Assembly (NCBI GenBank): GCA_024449915.1
Contig: JAMZAV010002182.1
Location: forward strand, 62,001 to 126,000
DNA from: Sweltsa coloradensis
Taxonomy: Eukaryota > Arthropoda > Insecta > Plecoptera > Chloroperlidae
Reading direction: 5' to 3'
Length of the DNA stretch: 64,000 nt
Position numbers and translations under genes: made by a program. This document shows, piece by piece, positions 10,357 to 22,388 of this stretch (positions are counted from its first letter, which is position 1; every line of letters begins with the position of its first letter). A model generated the notes under the pieces. It saw nothing but the letters and a program-made list of their open reading frames with translations, ran no database searches and was not told where the DNA came from.

Positions 10357-13300
10357 GTAAGTTGATGCTGCTTTTGTATTTGTTTGTCCAGTTGGCATTA
10401 CTCCAGTGTCATCCGAAAACTAAGAGCGTCTGGGTCTTTAAATCATGCATAGACTTTCACATAATATCATAATAACCTTGATCATCATTATTATTATTCT
10501 TTTATTCGATTATTAATTAACTCAATGATTATTATATTATTGATTGTTTATTATTATTATATAATAATATATAATACTGCTAATAATAAATAATTCATTA
10601 TTATTTTATTATTAGTAATTTATACCAATCATTTAATGACGACTATAAACTAGCTATATAAACAAAGACAAATTACCTAGAACGATGTATTATTACTATT
10701 AATTATTGCATTTTTGTTGTGTGTATCGAATGTAGTTTGTAATAATATACTGTTATATGTAGTTATTGTTTATTCATCTTTTCTTTACGATGCTAGTGAA
10801 AATAGACGATTTTCAGCCGCGCCAGCGACATTTATAGTTCGCGCGCAAAGTATTTTGGGAGACAGGTGGTTAAACCAATGATATTTAACATCAATAGTAA
10901 GCTAGAACTCCAGTCATTGGTTCACTTCCTTGACAATTTGAAGCCATCTTGAATAGGGCAGTTTGCATGTTAAAGTAGATGGGAGCGATTTGTAGCACAA
11001 ATATTTTTCAAGCTGGCTGTCAGGTTGACAGGTGAGCATATTAGCCATAAATACCAAATGATTACTAAATTCCCTTATGCAATAACTTCTTATTGTTTCT
11101 GTTTGTGCATTCCCATGCTGCACAAGCTAAAACCATATCAAAACAATCCAGAAAAATACTTAATCACATATAAAACATAATGTCAAGCATAAATTGAAAC
11201 GCCAAATCGCCATCTTGAATAGGTCAGATTGACGCTTCGATTTGCTACGCTCGCCCCTGTGCGGACGTTTTAGCGACTGGGGATCTAGCCTACTATAGAT
11301 GTTAAATTGGTTAAACACGCTTGCAATGTGTGGTAAGCACAGTTCGCCACACACCCAAGCATATGCTTTGTGTGCGCGATTTTATTTGCACGGGTGATTC
11401 TGAAAATTATATTTTACATAACGATTCTCAAAGAATTTTCTGCTAGTTCCAGCGCGAAGTAATTGAAACACTGTTTGTTACAAAATGTAAAATTGCAAAT
11501 AAAATACATTGTGAATTATTGTTTAAATATGATGTGGGCAGACGTGATGCTATAGATTATACAAAAGCATATTTATGAATTTTGTTCAAATTTGTAAATC
11601 ATACAATTTTTTATATGATTGTATTCGTTGTCGCCCGTCTGGATTTCAAAGTGGCAAATGAAATGACAGATTGCACTTAAGTGGTCATTGGTGCACTGTA
11701 GGGCGATTAATAAAAATTAATAAACTACGTTATTAAACTTACAAAAATATTTAAGTATTAATTGGAGCAACCTTCCGTTAGTAACTACAATATATTCTCT
11801 CTATATATATTCCCATTTTAATAGTATATGAGATAGTTGATGGGTCCAAAATATATGTATCATGAAAAGTGGCTTTGGCTGTAACCCATTATTGTAAATC
11901 ATTCAAGAAGTCTCCGAGCATTGTACATTTATTCATAACAATTTATTAACTTCCGTGGTCGTTTTAAAAGAAAAATCAACTTACTTCTTCGCATGACTTT
12001 TCATTCTAAGTCGACTCTTGTGTTTATAAAAATAAGTTAGGGACGATTTAAAATTTAAAACAACTTTAAAATATTGTAAACTATAATTAATGTTGCAAGT
12101 GTTTTGAATTTTAATTTAACAAATCCGATAATAAAAACATATTTCTCTTTTATCTGTTCAATGTTTATATTTTTCTTTTCCATTCAGGTTATCTTAAACA
12201 ATGTTTTTTATTGTTCGTATCAGAAGCTTACCAGCCATTCTTCTACCTTAATATGGAAAAATACAGTCAGTCTTGTTGATCTTTACAAAGAGTTAACTAC
12301 GAGTCGCATATAGAATTACGTCAATGTTACTACTAATCGTATCATGGCTGTTATTTAGTTGTCATTCTTGAATACTAATAAACAAGTCTTGTATATGGAT
12401 TCATAGAAATTTTCTCAACATGACTACCGTAGCCATGTGGAAACAAAATTTCTAGATACACGATATGTGTTGCAGCTATCTTCACACAGAGTATCTGACT
12501 TACCTAAATCGTGTATGGTCGAGGCAATATACGCCAATGTTACTACTGCAACATTACCTCTGACTTCTGTCATTTAGATTCAAGTTGAGTTCTTGTAATC
12601 TTTACAACAAATTATCACAACGAGTAATGTTCGTTACAGCATGAATAATAGCCAACTGAAGAATACATTTAAGTCAACTCAAACACTATAAATACGTAGG
12701 CCATGTGGAAACATGAATGTTCTAAGAATCTATCAAAACGATATGTTTGCTTCAAGGAATTATCAACCAGCGTATCCTACTTAAACCGTTCGTTATGTGT
12801 ACAACTAGTCCCATCATGAACGCCGAGCATTTGCTATATTTTAACCCATTAGCCGTAGACTTCTGTGCACATAATTCTGAATAGAAAGTACTTCATGTAC
12901 TTTCTTTTACAACGTGAAGGGGATTATTCACATAGAGGTAATGGTAGTTCAACTGTCAACAACACTAACCTTTTTTTGTAAAAGTTAAAGCCACTGTACG
13001 AATACCATTGCTCTAAGGGGCAATCGTGCGAAACACGGTCCTCTTAAGTACAATATTTAGCTGTGATCATATGAATGTATCTTAAGTTGCAATGTCCTTT
13101 TTTCATAACAATTTTTCCAGGAAAATGTTCTGTCTAAGATAAATACCAATTCTGTTACCGAGTTCGTACAACATCCTGTCTCCAGACCGCATACTGACTA
13201 GCTTTTTTCATTCGTCAATTCGGGTGAAAGCATTGAATCCCCATAAAGCTCGAACATGCCTTCTCATGTCCTATCATAACGTTGAACTGAGGGATATTTC

Positions 13301-13811
13301 ACACTAGGCTGTTTTCCCCTTGGAACTAAATTAACACACTCTTTTCTCCTGCATGAGAGGTTTCGGCAGATCAGCCAGGCTCAGGCCGGTACCGGCCTGT
13401 CACGGCCTAGCCCCCTCAACGTGCTGCTACTAGAACGTCACTCTCAGGTGTCACAGTACAATGTTTTAGTTTGATCAGTGAGGGTTTCGGGTAAATGGTA
13501 AGGCGGTCCTCTCTCACGGTTAGACCCAGTCTGTGTAGGTCACTTCCATGCTGTTCACATGAAACCACTGTTTTCTCTGGTGAGGTTCGGAGTCAGACCG
13601 TCTAAGGCCGGAAACGTCCTCTGAGGCTTCTCAGCCTCGAGGAATGCACGGGAAGAAGTCACCTCAAACAGGCCACATGCGGACACCTCTTGCTCAATGC
13701 CTAGAGTCTGCAATCACAGCCGCTAAGACATGGTACGTTAGGGCTGCATAGTGCGCACCGGGCAGTTTCCCTCAGAGCTGTAATGCTAACACACTGTCTT
13801 GTCTCCTGCAG
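10357..13811 (+). other. Neuroligin intron between exons A and B
   Basis: The donor is GTAAGT and the acceptor is TCTCCTGCAG. The interior is mostly AT-rich unique sequence, with (TTA)-rich stretches around 10480-10620. The last 480 bases contain a degraded copy of the following exon. A vague roughly 300-bp periodicity at 12250-12830 (two segments sharing 'AATGTTACTACT' and 'CATGTGGAAACA') may be an old tandem repeat. No other gene is seen. Confidence 0.8.
13331..13475 (+). pseudogene. Degraded partial copy of neuroligin exon B with its acceptor region
   Basis: The segment repeats the acceptor side and first 110 or so bases of the real exon that begins at 13812. Shared blocks include 'AACACACT', 'TCTCCTGCA', 'GAGAGGTT', 'GGCCGGTACCG', and an identical 'CCCCCTCAACGTGCTGCTAC'. 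It has many single-base insertions and deletions, so no reading frame survives, and the AG acceptor dinucleotide is changed (GCATGAGAGG where the exon has GCAGTGAGAGG). Weaker echoes of the same start follow near 13481 and 13579. It cannot act as an exon. Its indel-heavy divergence looks more like read error or a misassembled haplotype than ordinary decay, but this is inference. Confidence 0.75.
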
Positions 13812-14045
13812 TGAGAGGTTCGGCAGTCACGAGCCGCTAAGGCCGGTACCGTCCTCTCACCGGCCTAGCCCCCTCAACGTGCTGCTACGTAAGAACGTCA
13901 CCTCCAGGCTGTCACGGTACGACCTCCTACTCGGGGCGGTAAAGGCTGAGTCCTACTTCGCCTTCACGGGGGACGACGTGCAGTACGGCATAGAGGCGGA
14001 CAGACGGTCCAAGATACTGAGAACGTTCGTCAGAAACACATACAG
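13812..14045 (+). CDS. Nlg: Neuroligin, internal exon B (ectodomain)
   Basis: The exon encodes about 78 residues, beginning ERFGSHEPLRPVPSSHRPSP and running through RYDLLLGAVKAESYFAF to TGDDVQYGIEADRRSKILRT. The LLLGAVKAESYF block corresponds to the conserved neuroligin segment that in vertebrate members reads like 'MLGVNQGEGLKF', which in cholinesterases leads to the acidic residue of the triad. The acceptor is CTCCTGCAG ending at 13811 and the donor is ACAG|GTAGAG at 14046. The first base T completes AAT (Asn) with the previous exon, and the last two bases AG are completed by G of the next exon (AGG, Arg), giving RNTYR|YHLSE. The phase match with both neighbours supports the boundaries. The sequence NVT is a possible N-glycosylation site. 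Confidence 0.93.
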
Positions 14046-14937
14046 GTAGAGTCACTTTTAACATTTTCATTAGTAAAAAAAAGAAGAACATTAAATGTAT
14101 AGGTAACAAAGAAAATAATCATTGAAATGAAAGGATTGTTTAAATTATTGCCTATCCCTAGAAATAATTTTTTCCCTAAATGTTTTGCCATTTGTCACCA
14201 TTTGTCACTCAACTAAGTTTCACCAAGTGATCGCCATAAGAATCAATGGTCGCCGTCAGTGTCGTTTTTTGTAAAATCTCGCATTGCAAATTGGTGACTT
14301 AAAAACACCTTTTGGTGAACGCTGGCTGATTATATTTAGTGACATTTCGTGCGAAACCCTTGGTTAACACTTGTCACACATTGACGATCATGGAAAAGCC
14401 TTGTGAATCTGTTGTACCACTTGACAACCATTTGGCAACCAAATATTTCTACAAGGGATGTCACTCGACAAGGATTTTTTGCACAATAATTAGACCCTAT
14501 TGAATGCTTTGAAAAAATGTGATTTTTTATCTCTATTTTAAATTTTATAAAATTAAAAGAATTGATAAACCATTATCTTATCCATATTTAATATCTACAA
14601 AAACATTCACACCCTTGTAAATATAATCAGAAACGACGTTACCAGGTTAAATGGAATGATGTAGTGGTGCCTCAGAATTTAATTATAATTTTATTAATCA
14701 TCAGCCTAAACAATAATGGCGAAAATTGTCAATTTTTAAATTGAAGCGAATCCAAATCATCAAAATCTTTATTTACGTGAACTCAAACGATTTTTTTTAA
14801 ATACAGGTTCACGTCATTGAATGCTTTCAGACAACTGCAAAATATTTTAAACAAATTAACAAGAATTTGACTAAAACGCATGTCTTATATCCACTTAAAT
14901 ATTGAATAATAAATAAATTAATGATGAATATTGTATT

Positions 14938-15020
14938 TAGTAAAGAGTCTACCACTCAGTTATATAACTGATTTCGTGGGGGACAGTTATCAAAGCGACT
15001 AACCTACCTGTAGCCCCAAC
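14938..15020 (-). mobile_element. SINE tail fragment (ACTGAGTGG type)
   Basis: The - strand carries GGGGCTACAGGTAGGTTAG, CAGTTATATAACTGAGTGG and TAGACTCTT. It is a diverged copy of the SINE tail at 28021-28060. Confidence 0.55.
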
Positions 15021-16483
15021 CGATAAAATAAATTATGTAATTTGTTATATATTGCCCACTTATCTAAGTGTTTCAATGTACTTTCTAAAGTAAACAGTTC
15101 CATACATAAATGACGGGAACCTTGTATTTTTCAAAAAATCATTTTGAGTAAAACGTAAATAAATGAATTTTGATTTTGTTTGATTTCTTTAAGCATTTGT
15201 TCAATTAATTATTGAGAATTTTCAGCAAAATTATTTTAAGGCTGATGAACAATAAAATGATGATTTAAGACTGGAAGACGCAACCAAACATTCCCATGTT
15301 TTTGTTTATACATTTAAAGGCGCAATATATTTGTTTCCAATGTCATATATATCATTAAGACAAATTTTTAAAATACGCAATCTTTATACACTATCTTTAA
15401 ATTAAAGTCACTTTGAGTCAAATAGTATATTACTGATTACATAAAAACATCAAACAATTTATTTGATTTTTTAGGTAATGAAATATAAAATGTTGTCATA
15501 AAATTTCCCATATTGTTCAATTATTTATAAAAACTTATCGTGGTCATTCTAAACAGTCATCAAAAAATAATAAAACCAAGTTTCCCGTAGCAACCATGTT
15601 ATCTTATATTTAACACACAATGCATGTAAAGAAGAAGTTAAATTCCTGCTCCTCTCATCTTCAATCGGCAACGTTGTAGAAAACTCTACGTGAAATGTAT
15701 GTTAGTACTCTGAATAAAAACGAACGAAACTCATTTTCCAATTTTAAACTGTGCATAAAATGCATGCATTGCATAGTTACATCTTTTTACTACTTTAAAA
15801 CTTGTTTGAGGTAGGAAAATAACATTTTCAAATGCATGTCCATAAAAATGTATTGCTTTGTATAAAACAAGATTGAAGAAGTGGCCATAAATCTGTCTGC
15901 AGAATTTTCAAAAATACTTTCTGAAATCCTTACTGTGGAATTTTATATGTAAGACTTTCATAACAAGCTACATTTGAATAAGTGAGCTGAGACTTATATT
16001 ATTTACAATGTTCCTTTCTAGTTCAGACAAACAGAGGACGTCCGACTCTGGTGCCTCAAATAACTTATATCTTGTAGTACCTACCTCTTATGCAGTATAA
16101 ATGTTGGAGGATGAATGTTGGAGAACAATGCTTAAACATAATTTACATTCACAGAGAAGGTTTGTGTCAGTGTTGACGTTTCATACTTATATCAAAACTA
16201 ATCAATCAAGCAACAATCTTATACGTAGCAAAAACAATGGGAGAAAAACCTGCATTTTGACTTGGGCCAACTTTATTTTACATTATTTAAATTATGTATG
16301 CACTTGGTTCAACTGTTATTAATTCATTTGGTCTTCAAATCACGCTAACTTCCATACACTTGAGAACACTTTTGACCTCACATTTTCAGCTAAATAATTA
16401 CTATTTGGGAAGTTTCTTTACACAGGATAGGCGCACGGAACGATAAGAAACAATGTCAATAAACAGTTTTTCTTATATCAATG

Positions 16484-16634
16484 CTCAATATGTTTCCTAG
16501 GTACCACCTGTCTGAGATCCTGGCTACCATAGTGAACGAGTACACTGACTGGGAGCGGCCCGTGCAACATCCAATCAACATCCGGGACGAGACCCTGGAA
16601 GCGCTGAGCGACGCTCAAGTGGTGGCGCCTATAT
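16484..16634 (+). pseudogene. Tandem 151-bp partial copy of neuroligin exon C, complete with acceptor
   Basis: The copy starts with an intact TTTCCTAG acceptor at 16500 and repeats the first 133 bases of the true exon at 16652 without a visible mismatch. It then breaks off after GTGGCGCCTATA, where a second acceptor region begins. The offset between copies is 151 bp. Translated from its acceptor it runs YHLSEILATIVNEYTDWERP... to APIYQCVS and a stop at the second TAG. It has no donor of its own. If its acceptor were used with read-through into the second copy, the product would be truncated. The near identity means the duplication is very recent or an assembly artefact. Confidence 0.9.
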
Positions 16635-16651
16635 ATCAGTGTGTTTCCTAG

Positions 16652-16874
16652 GTACCACCTGTCTGAGATCCTGGCTACCATAGTGAACGAGTACACTGAC
16701 TGGGAGCGGCCCGTGCAACATCCAATCAACATCCGGGACGAGACCCTGGAAGCGCTGAGCGACGCTCAAGTGGTGGCGCCTATAGTCCACACCGCGGATC
16801 TACACTCGGCCGCGCGGAGAAACTCCTACCTTTACGTCTTCGACTACCAGACTAAGTTCGGGGATTATCCGCAG
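16652..16874 (+). CDS. Nlg: Neuroligin, internal exon C (ectodomain)
   Basis: The exon encodes about 74 residues, YHLSEILATIVNEYTDWERP followed by VQHPINIRDETLEALSDAQV and VAPIVHTADLHSAARRNSYL, ending VFDYQTKFGDYPQ. The TDW...RD...AL.D...VAP...ADLH pattern is the neuroligin version of the segment preceding the cholinesterase histidine. The acceptor is TTTCCTAG (last base 16651) and the donor is GCAG|GTAAGG at 16875. It enters with one base completing an Arg codon and leaves in phase 0 after CAG. The preceding 151 bp are a nearly exact partial copy of this exon. This second copy is the functional one because only it carries the 3' part and a donor. Confidence 0.95.
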
Positions 16875-17973
16875 GTAAGGAGATCGACTTTACTAACTTA
16901 TCAACTTATTCCTAACGATGAAATCATCCCAAACGATACCGAATCTAAAATAATTGATCCGGATATTTAATTTCGATCGCTTATCAAGAAATTGATATCT
17001 TCTCGTATGTTAATTTATCAAGTAGAATAGAAAATCAAATTGGTTTTATTGCTTTTCGAAATCAATTCGTTAGCTGCTATATCAAACTGCAAAAGATACT
17101 CATTTAACACCCCTAAATTATAGTTTTATCTGTATAGTTGTAGCTTTTAAGTGGTGTGGCCTGATAGTATTTAAGTAGATAAATCCCTAATAGCACTGGA
17201 CGTCGCATTAAATCCATCAATCAATCTATCAAAAATTACCGATTTTAAGGATGTCGAAATATTGTTAGCTATATGTGCTTTGGAAGTAGGTTATAGATAC
17301 ACACTTTTAAACTGTCTTCTAATCGATTTAGCTTTGGATCTAAATCATTGAAAGGAAATCACTGATTGTCGTATATATGTTTTAGTGAATATTCGGCATT
17401 TTTATTTTTGCCCTGTGCCTCCTATTGTTAGATTGAACGCCGGGTAAATAATGACACATCACAAAGTGAATTCTGTTATTTTATCTCGGGCGAAGGGTGA
17501 GAATTTACCAGAGGGAACGGAATAAATGAATGCGCATTTTTTGTCTGCCCATTCAATTACTTGAATTGATTGTCATTGGGAGACGTTGAGCAATTTATTG
17601 TTCGCCTTCGAGGTGTAGAAGATTGCCACTGTTGATTCGTTAAGTAAGCTGCCTGTGCACGTATTTTTAAATTTAGCTTGTGTTGTTTTGTATCCATTTT
17701 ATTTTGTTTTATTTAAAGTGTGAAGCAAAAATTATTTAAGTATAACGTTACTACTATTAGTTGGAATAATCTATCTCGTATATTTGGTCTAGTATTTATT
17801 TTCAAAATTTGAATGAAAAATATTTTTCTTTTTACATTTTCGCGTGCATTATTTTCTTGGATTTAAAAAAAAATCAAATTTTCTGTTTAGGCCTATTTAT
17901 GCACATTTAATTTTTAAATGTATCTTCTAAATTTTGAAAGACATAGTTATGAAAATAAATGAAGAAATGAATA

Positions 17974-18140
17974 AATCCATCTCAGTGGTGTATCGAACAT
18001 CGGTCTACCAATTGCCGGTCGGGTGCTTTACTCCCGAGTCACAAAGACGGTTACCTAAAAAACATCTAAATTGTTGGTTCGATATCCCGCTGAGATGGAT
18101 TTTGTAATTTCTGGATTGATTTTCATAGAATCAATTACAC
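17974..18140. mobile_element. Two tRNA-derived SINE pieces, opposite strands, sharing a CTGAGATGGATTT end
   Basis: On the - strand 18036-17974 reads GGGAGTAAAGCACCCGACCG, then a B-box-like GATGTTCGATACA and CTGAGATGGAT. On the + strand 18040-18140 has TTGGTTCGATATCCC and GCTGAGATGGATTT followed by ATTTCTGGATTGATTTTCAT. The same elements recur at 62.06 kb and 54.72 kb. The arrangement is head to head. Confidence 0.6.
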
Positions 18141-18454
18141 CTACGGGAGTGTTAACTGATTAAACAAATTGAGAAATAAAACATATATTTAGTTTTTGAA
18201 ATTGAAATGTAGGGTTTGTCATTCAAATTGATACGAAATCATAAAACTAGATAACATTTTAAATCCCCCCCCCCCCACCCCCCGCCCCACCCGAAATGTA
18301 TGTATGTGCCAAAACTTCATATTAAATAGTGATAAAGAAAGTAAATTGCGGCTGAATGTGTCGGTGTCTAACCACATACGCTACCTACATTAAACATAAA
18401 GTCCCTTCTTCACGAGGTCTTCTTTACCTCACTGTTCAGTGCGCATTCACAAGT

Positions 18455-18978
18455 GTGCACCATCTTGTGAACTAAGCCCCGCCCCTTGCCTGAGCATTGC
18501 GGTCTCCACTGCATCACCTCGTATCCTGTCCTTACTTTATGATGGAGGTATACTAGTTCGTAGTGCACCATCTTGTGAACTAATCCCCGCCCCTTGCCTG
18601 AGCATTGCGGTCTCCACTGCATCACCTCGTATCCTGTCCTTACTTTATGATGGAGGTATACTAGTTCGTAGTGCACCATCTTGTGAACTAAGCCCCGCCC
18701 TTGCCTGAGCATTGCGGTCTCCACTGCATCACCTCGTATCCTGTCCTTACTTTATGATGGAGGTATACTAGTTTTGTAGTGCACCATCTGTGAACGAAGC
18801 CCCGCCCCCTGCCTGAGCATTGCGGTCTCCACTGCATCACCTCGTATCCTGTCCTTACTTTATGATGGAGGTATACTAGTTCGTAGTGCACCATCTTGTG
18901 AACTAAGCCCCGCCTTGCCTGAGCATTGCGGTCTCCACTGCATCACCTCGTATTCTCTCCTTACTTTATGATGGAGGA
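18455..18978 (+). repeat. 108-bp satellite array, five units
   Basis: Units begin GTGCACCATC at 18455, 18563, 18671, 18779 and 18886, a spacing of 107-108 bp. Each contains GCCTGAGCATTGCGGTCTCC, CATCACCTCGTATCCTGTCC and ATGATGGAGGTATACTAG. They are nearly identical apart from one- or two-base indels in the GCCCCGCCCC tract. The fifth unit stops at GATGGAGG where the LINE begins, and two more units follow the LINE at 22389. Confidence 0.93.
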
Positions 18979-21900
18979 TGGACCTAACTGCAAGATGGCG
19001 GCCATGAGTGGGTTGCTGTTTCATGTGCTCCGTGTTTTTCTTCTGTTTGTCGCATCAAAACAATTGATAAACTGTGCAAACTGTGTTCACAATGAGTGTG
19101 ATAACTTAAGTAACCTGTGGACAAGTGCAGTGTATAAACGAAGTTTACTTGTGTGCGATAAATGCGATATTTGGTGCTGGTTGCTTTTTCGCGCGGGCGA
19201 GTCCGCGAGCTAGCTTGGGAGCATTTCTACCGAACTGTCGTAAGTCATGGCTTGTGTTATTGCTCCTAGCTCTCAGTGGGATATTACCAAAAATCCGGTC
19301 CGTGCAACAACAATGCCAACGGTGTGAAATTTTCCTCTTTATTCCATGAATGAAGGAGCTTGCGGATCGGAAAAATTGAGAGTTTCAACTTGTGTTTTGC
19401 TGAAAATGGCAAATTATGCTTGTGTTTTGACGGAAACATGGCAAAATGAAAAGTGTTTTTGAAGGTGGGGTTATGGATTCAAAACCAGATCGTTATAAAA
19501 GGGGATAGGCACTCGGTGGGCAGCAGGGGCAGGTTGGGGAGGTGCCCCCCTCAAAAGAAAGTGTCTAGTACTTGGTGTCAAGAGGGGGGGAAAAAATTCG
19601 AAGTTGCACAATGGAGCTTGTGTGGACGGAGGTCAAGGTCACTTCTCGACGAGTTATTTATAGGGTGTGCGTATTTACCCCCCAAACCATAATTGGCCCT
19701 TTGTTGATAAGTTGTATAAATAAAACGTCACGTGTGCGCGTGCTATTCCCCCCAAGTGACTGTGTCCTACCTGTGGGGATTTAATTTCCCCCGGGCATCC
19801 AGGACTCCCAGCCCAAAACACCCCGATTGTTGCTGTAAAAATCTTCTGGGAAACCGAATGTTCGATTGCTTCCGAGTTTTTGAACATTGAATGAGCTGGA
19901 CAAACCCAAAAGACAAACTTTGCGCCCCGGGGAAAAAAACTTTTTTTGATTTTTTTATCAGTAATCTGGATTTACACAGAGGTCAAAGTCGCCGAGCCGG
20001 CTTTTTCGTTCAGATCACTCGGCTTTTCAGTGAAACCTTGCATTCCCCATGCAAAGATTCTAAACAATAACAGAACAAAACACAACAGTAAAGTATAATT
20101 GGGCAAAAGGCTGACCTCAACCAACTAAATCATGCGCTCTCTGCAGGTCGGTGGGGAACTCTTGTACAACACATGTGATCCAACAAAAATGTGACGTTTT
20201 CTATGACATCAAAAACAATGCAATAACGAGACTGAAAAAACCTGTAAAGTAAATGCAAGAAAAGTATCCGGTTGGTTTAACAGTGACGTCATCAAATCAT
20301 TAAAAAATAAAAACCGAGCTTTAAGCGGGGGAAGAGAACTCTTTTATTAGTCATAAAATTGATTTCAAGTAAAGAGGGCTGAGTTCAAACCCCCTTTTTT
20401 CAAATGCGCAAAAACATTTTTTTTTTAAAAAAGATGAACAATAAAATTTTTAAGAACCCCGCGAATGTTGTGGGGCTATAAAAAGGCGTAAGACCAAGGG
20501 TCAGACGAGTCCCTGTCGAGGGGTGGAGTACCAGGGAGCAACGGCGGGTATGTGGCAGATTCTGTCGGTTGTTCTCAGAGTATTCCAGTCGACTTTTCCT
20601 CCCCAGCCTTAAGGGGGGGGTGTATTGCCGGGGGCCCGAATAGGGGAATGTTTTGTCTATCAATTTTTTGTAATTTAAGAGGTAAAAATTGAGGAATTTC
20701 AAATCGTTGGTAGAGGGCAAGTCCCTGGGCCAGATCATTCCCAATCATGTCCTCAAACATTGCGACGACTTTATCGCACCTTGCTGACATTTTTAAAAGT
20801 CTTTACAGCAGGGCTTTCCAAATCTTGGGGAAAAATGCCTCGTTACCCGGTCTTGAAAAAAAAGGGAGTCGGATAAAGGTCGCAACTATCGCCCTTTTCT
20901 TTTTTGTCTGTGATGTCTAAAATATACGAGAAACTATACACAGGCCTTGTATATCACGTTTCAAAACATATAGCATTGGGGCAGATGGTTTTGTCAAGCG
21001 CGATCCACAGTGACGAACTTTAATGAATACAAATGATTTGCGTTTAAAAATCAAAAACAAAATGCAAGTTGACTCTATTTATACGGATTTTTCATTCGAT
21101 AGGTTGACCACGCTCTCCGCTTCATAAGATCAAGGGGGTTTTTTGTGTGTGGGCCTCTTTTTTACGTTTTGGCAAGTTTTTTGTGCGGGCGCCCAAAAAT
21201 CAGTTTATTGATGGTGGGTCACTAGGGCAGAAAATACTCTTCTGGAGTTCCCCCCGGGCTCGATCCGGGTCCACTCCTTTTCACTCTGTATTTAACATAT
21301 CACACAGCTTTAAGTCGTCTAAATGTCTCATGTACGAGACGACTTAAAATATACCCTCCGATTGGGAGCGGCGAGCTGTGGGAACTGCAGAAGGGTGTTG
21401 ACGGCTCTTGCCTGGTCACTGTTGGGGACTCGACTTGAATGTTGCGAAAAGTAATGTAATAACATTACTAACAAAAGAAAACATGTTATTTTTTTAATTA
21501 TCGATTGTTGGCAAGGCATTGGGAAAAAGTACAATCAATTGGATCTTGGGTTATTGTAAATTCGACTTGTCTTTCAAAACTCCGTAGATCCATTAACCCC
21601 AAAGCTTATAAAAAGCTTGGTCTATTAAGCGCAACTGTCCCCTTTAAAAATTTTAAAGCGTCAAACCCCAAGGGGGATTGTATGGGCTTTGTACGCCCAC
21701 CACTGGGGGTACGCAACGTTGTTGGGGTCCATACCATTAACAAAGGTGAGAGTATTGAGAAGGGGCAAAAAAAGGTTTATCAAATGTTGTGTTTTTGTCA
21801 TTTTTTAAAGTTTTGTACCACAGAATTAATTATTTAACTCTTTGTAGGATAGCTCCTTGGCGACATGTGCAATAGACTATACTTTTAGACATGGGGTTTT

Positions 21901-22319
21901 TTATACAAGCTATAAATAATGTGTTTTATTCTTCTTTACTAAGCCCTTTTAACTTTAAAGTGCCTGCCAGCAAACGAGGAAACATCCAAATTTTTTACAT
22001 ACCTAACAATGGGTTAACATTTTAAAAAACCCCGGGGCTTCATAGGATTCAAAATAAATTTTTAAATTTTAAACATACAACGCATAGGCAAAAAACATAT
22101 TTTTCCCGGGCAATTAAGCCTTTTTTTAAAGGGGGGTTTGGGGGGGGGCTTTTAAATAATAAATTTGACGTAGTAGTTACTACTACTTATGGGTTGTTCT
22201 TAATTTTTTATGATTGTATTAATGTATCTTTATGTCACATGTGTAATAATTAACTTCTTGTTTCCAGGTATTATTGTATTGGCACTTTGTGGAATTTTGA
22301 ATTCTGTTGTCAATAAAGA

Positions 22320-22387
<68 letters not shown>
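18979..22387 (+). mobile_element. Decayed (or poorly sequenced) jockey/CR1-group LINE inserted in the 108-bp array
   Basis: The element carries, in changing frames, an endonuclease start (IRSVQ...), LTETW at about 19425, GCAYLPP at about 19665, the linker WFNSDVIKSLKNKNRAL (20270-20325), RT motifs ending LLSVMSKIYEKLYTGL (about 20900), a PPGLDPGPLLFTLYL-like motif (about 21255; family form 'P.GS.LGP.LF..Y.ND'), and a thumb region near 21540-21640. The 3' UTR ends AATAAAGACA(TTA)n. A 5' region rich in GATGGCGGCC precedes the endonuclease. There are many frameshifts, mostly in runs of C, G, T or A, and no room for a full ORF1. Flanking satellite phase shows the insertion point: GATGGAGG on the left and ACTAGTTCG on the right. 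Confidence 0.85.
22320..22387 (+). repeat. (ATT)n microsatellite, 3' tail of the LINE
   Basis: About 22 ATT units directly follow AATAAAGAC and end at the resumed satellite unit. It is best read as the LINE's simple-repeat tail. Confidence 0.95.

Positions 22388-22388
<1 letters not shown>

Larger units (their letters stand above)
14046..16651 (+). other. Neuroligin intron between exons B and C
   Basis: The donor is GTAGAG and the acceptor is TTTCCTAG. The interior is AT-rich, with a SINE tail fragment near 14940. The 3' end contains the partial exon copy described separately. I see no open reading frame of note and no other gene. Confidence 0.75.

Noticed and set aside
9883..10360. Open frame starting upstream of exon A
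   Set aside because: The frame before 10086 reads intron sequence; the CAG acceptor and the phase of the neighbouring exons mark the real boundary.
18410..18894. Repeated open frames on both strands
   Set aside because: They are frames of the 108-bp satellite; the 108-bp period keeps frame and gives a false impression of repeat proteins.
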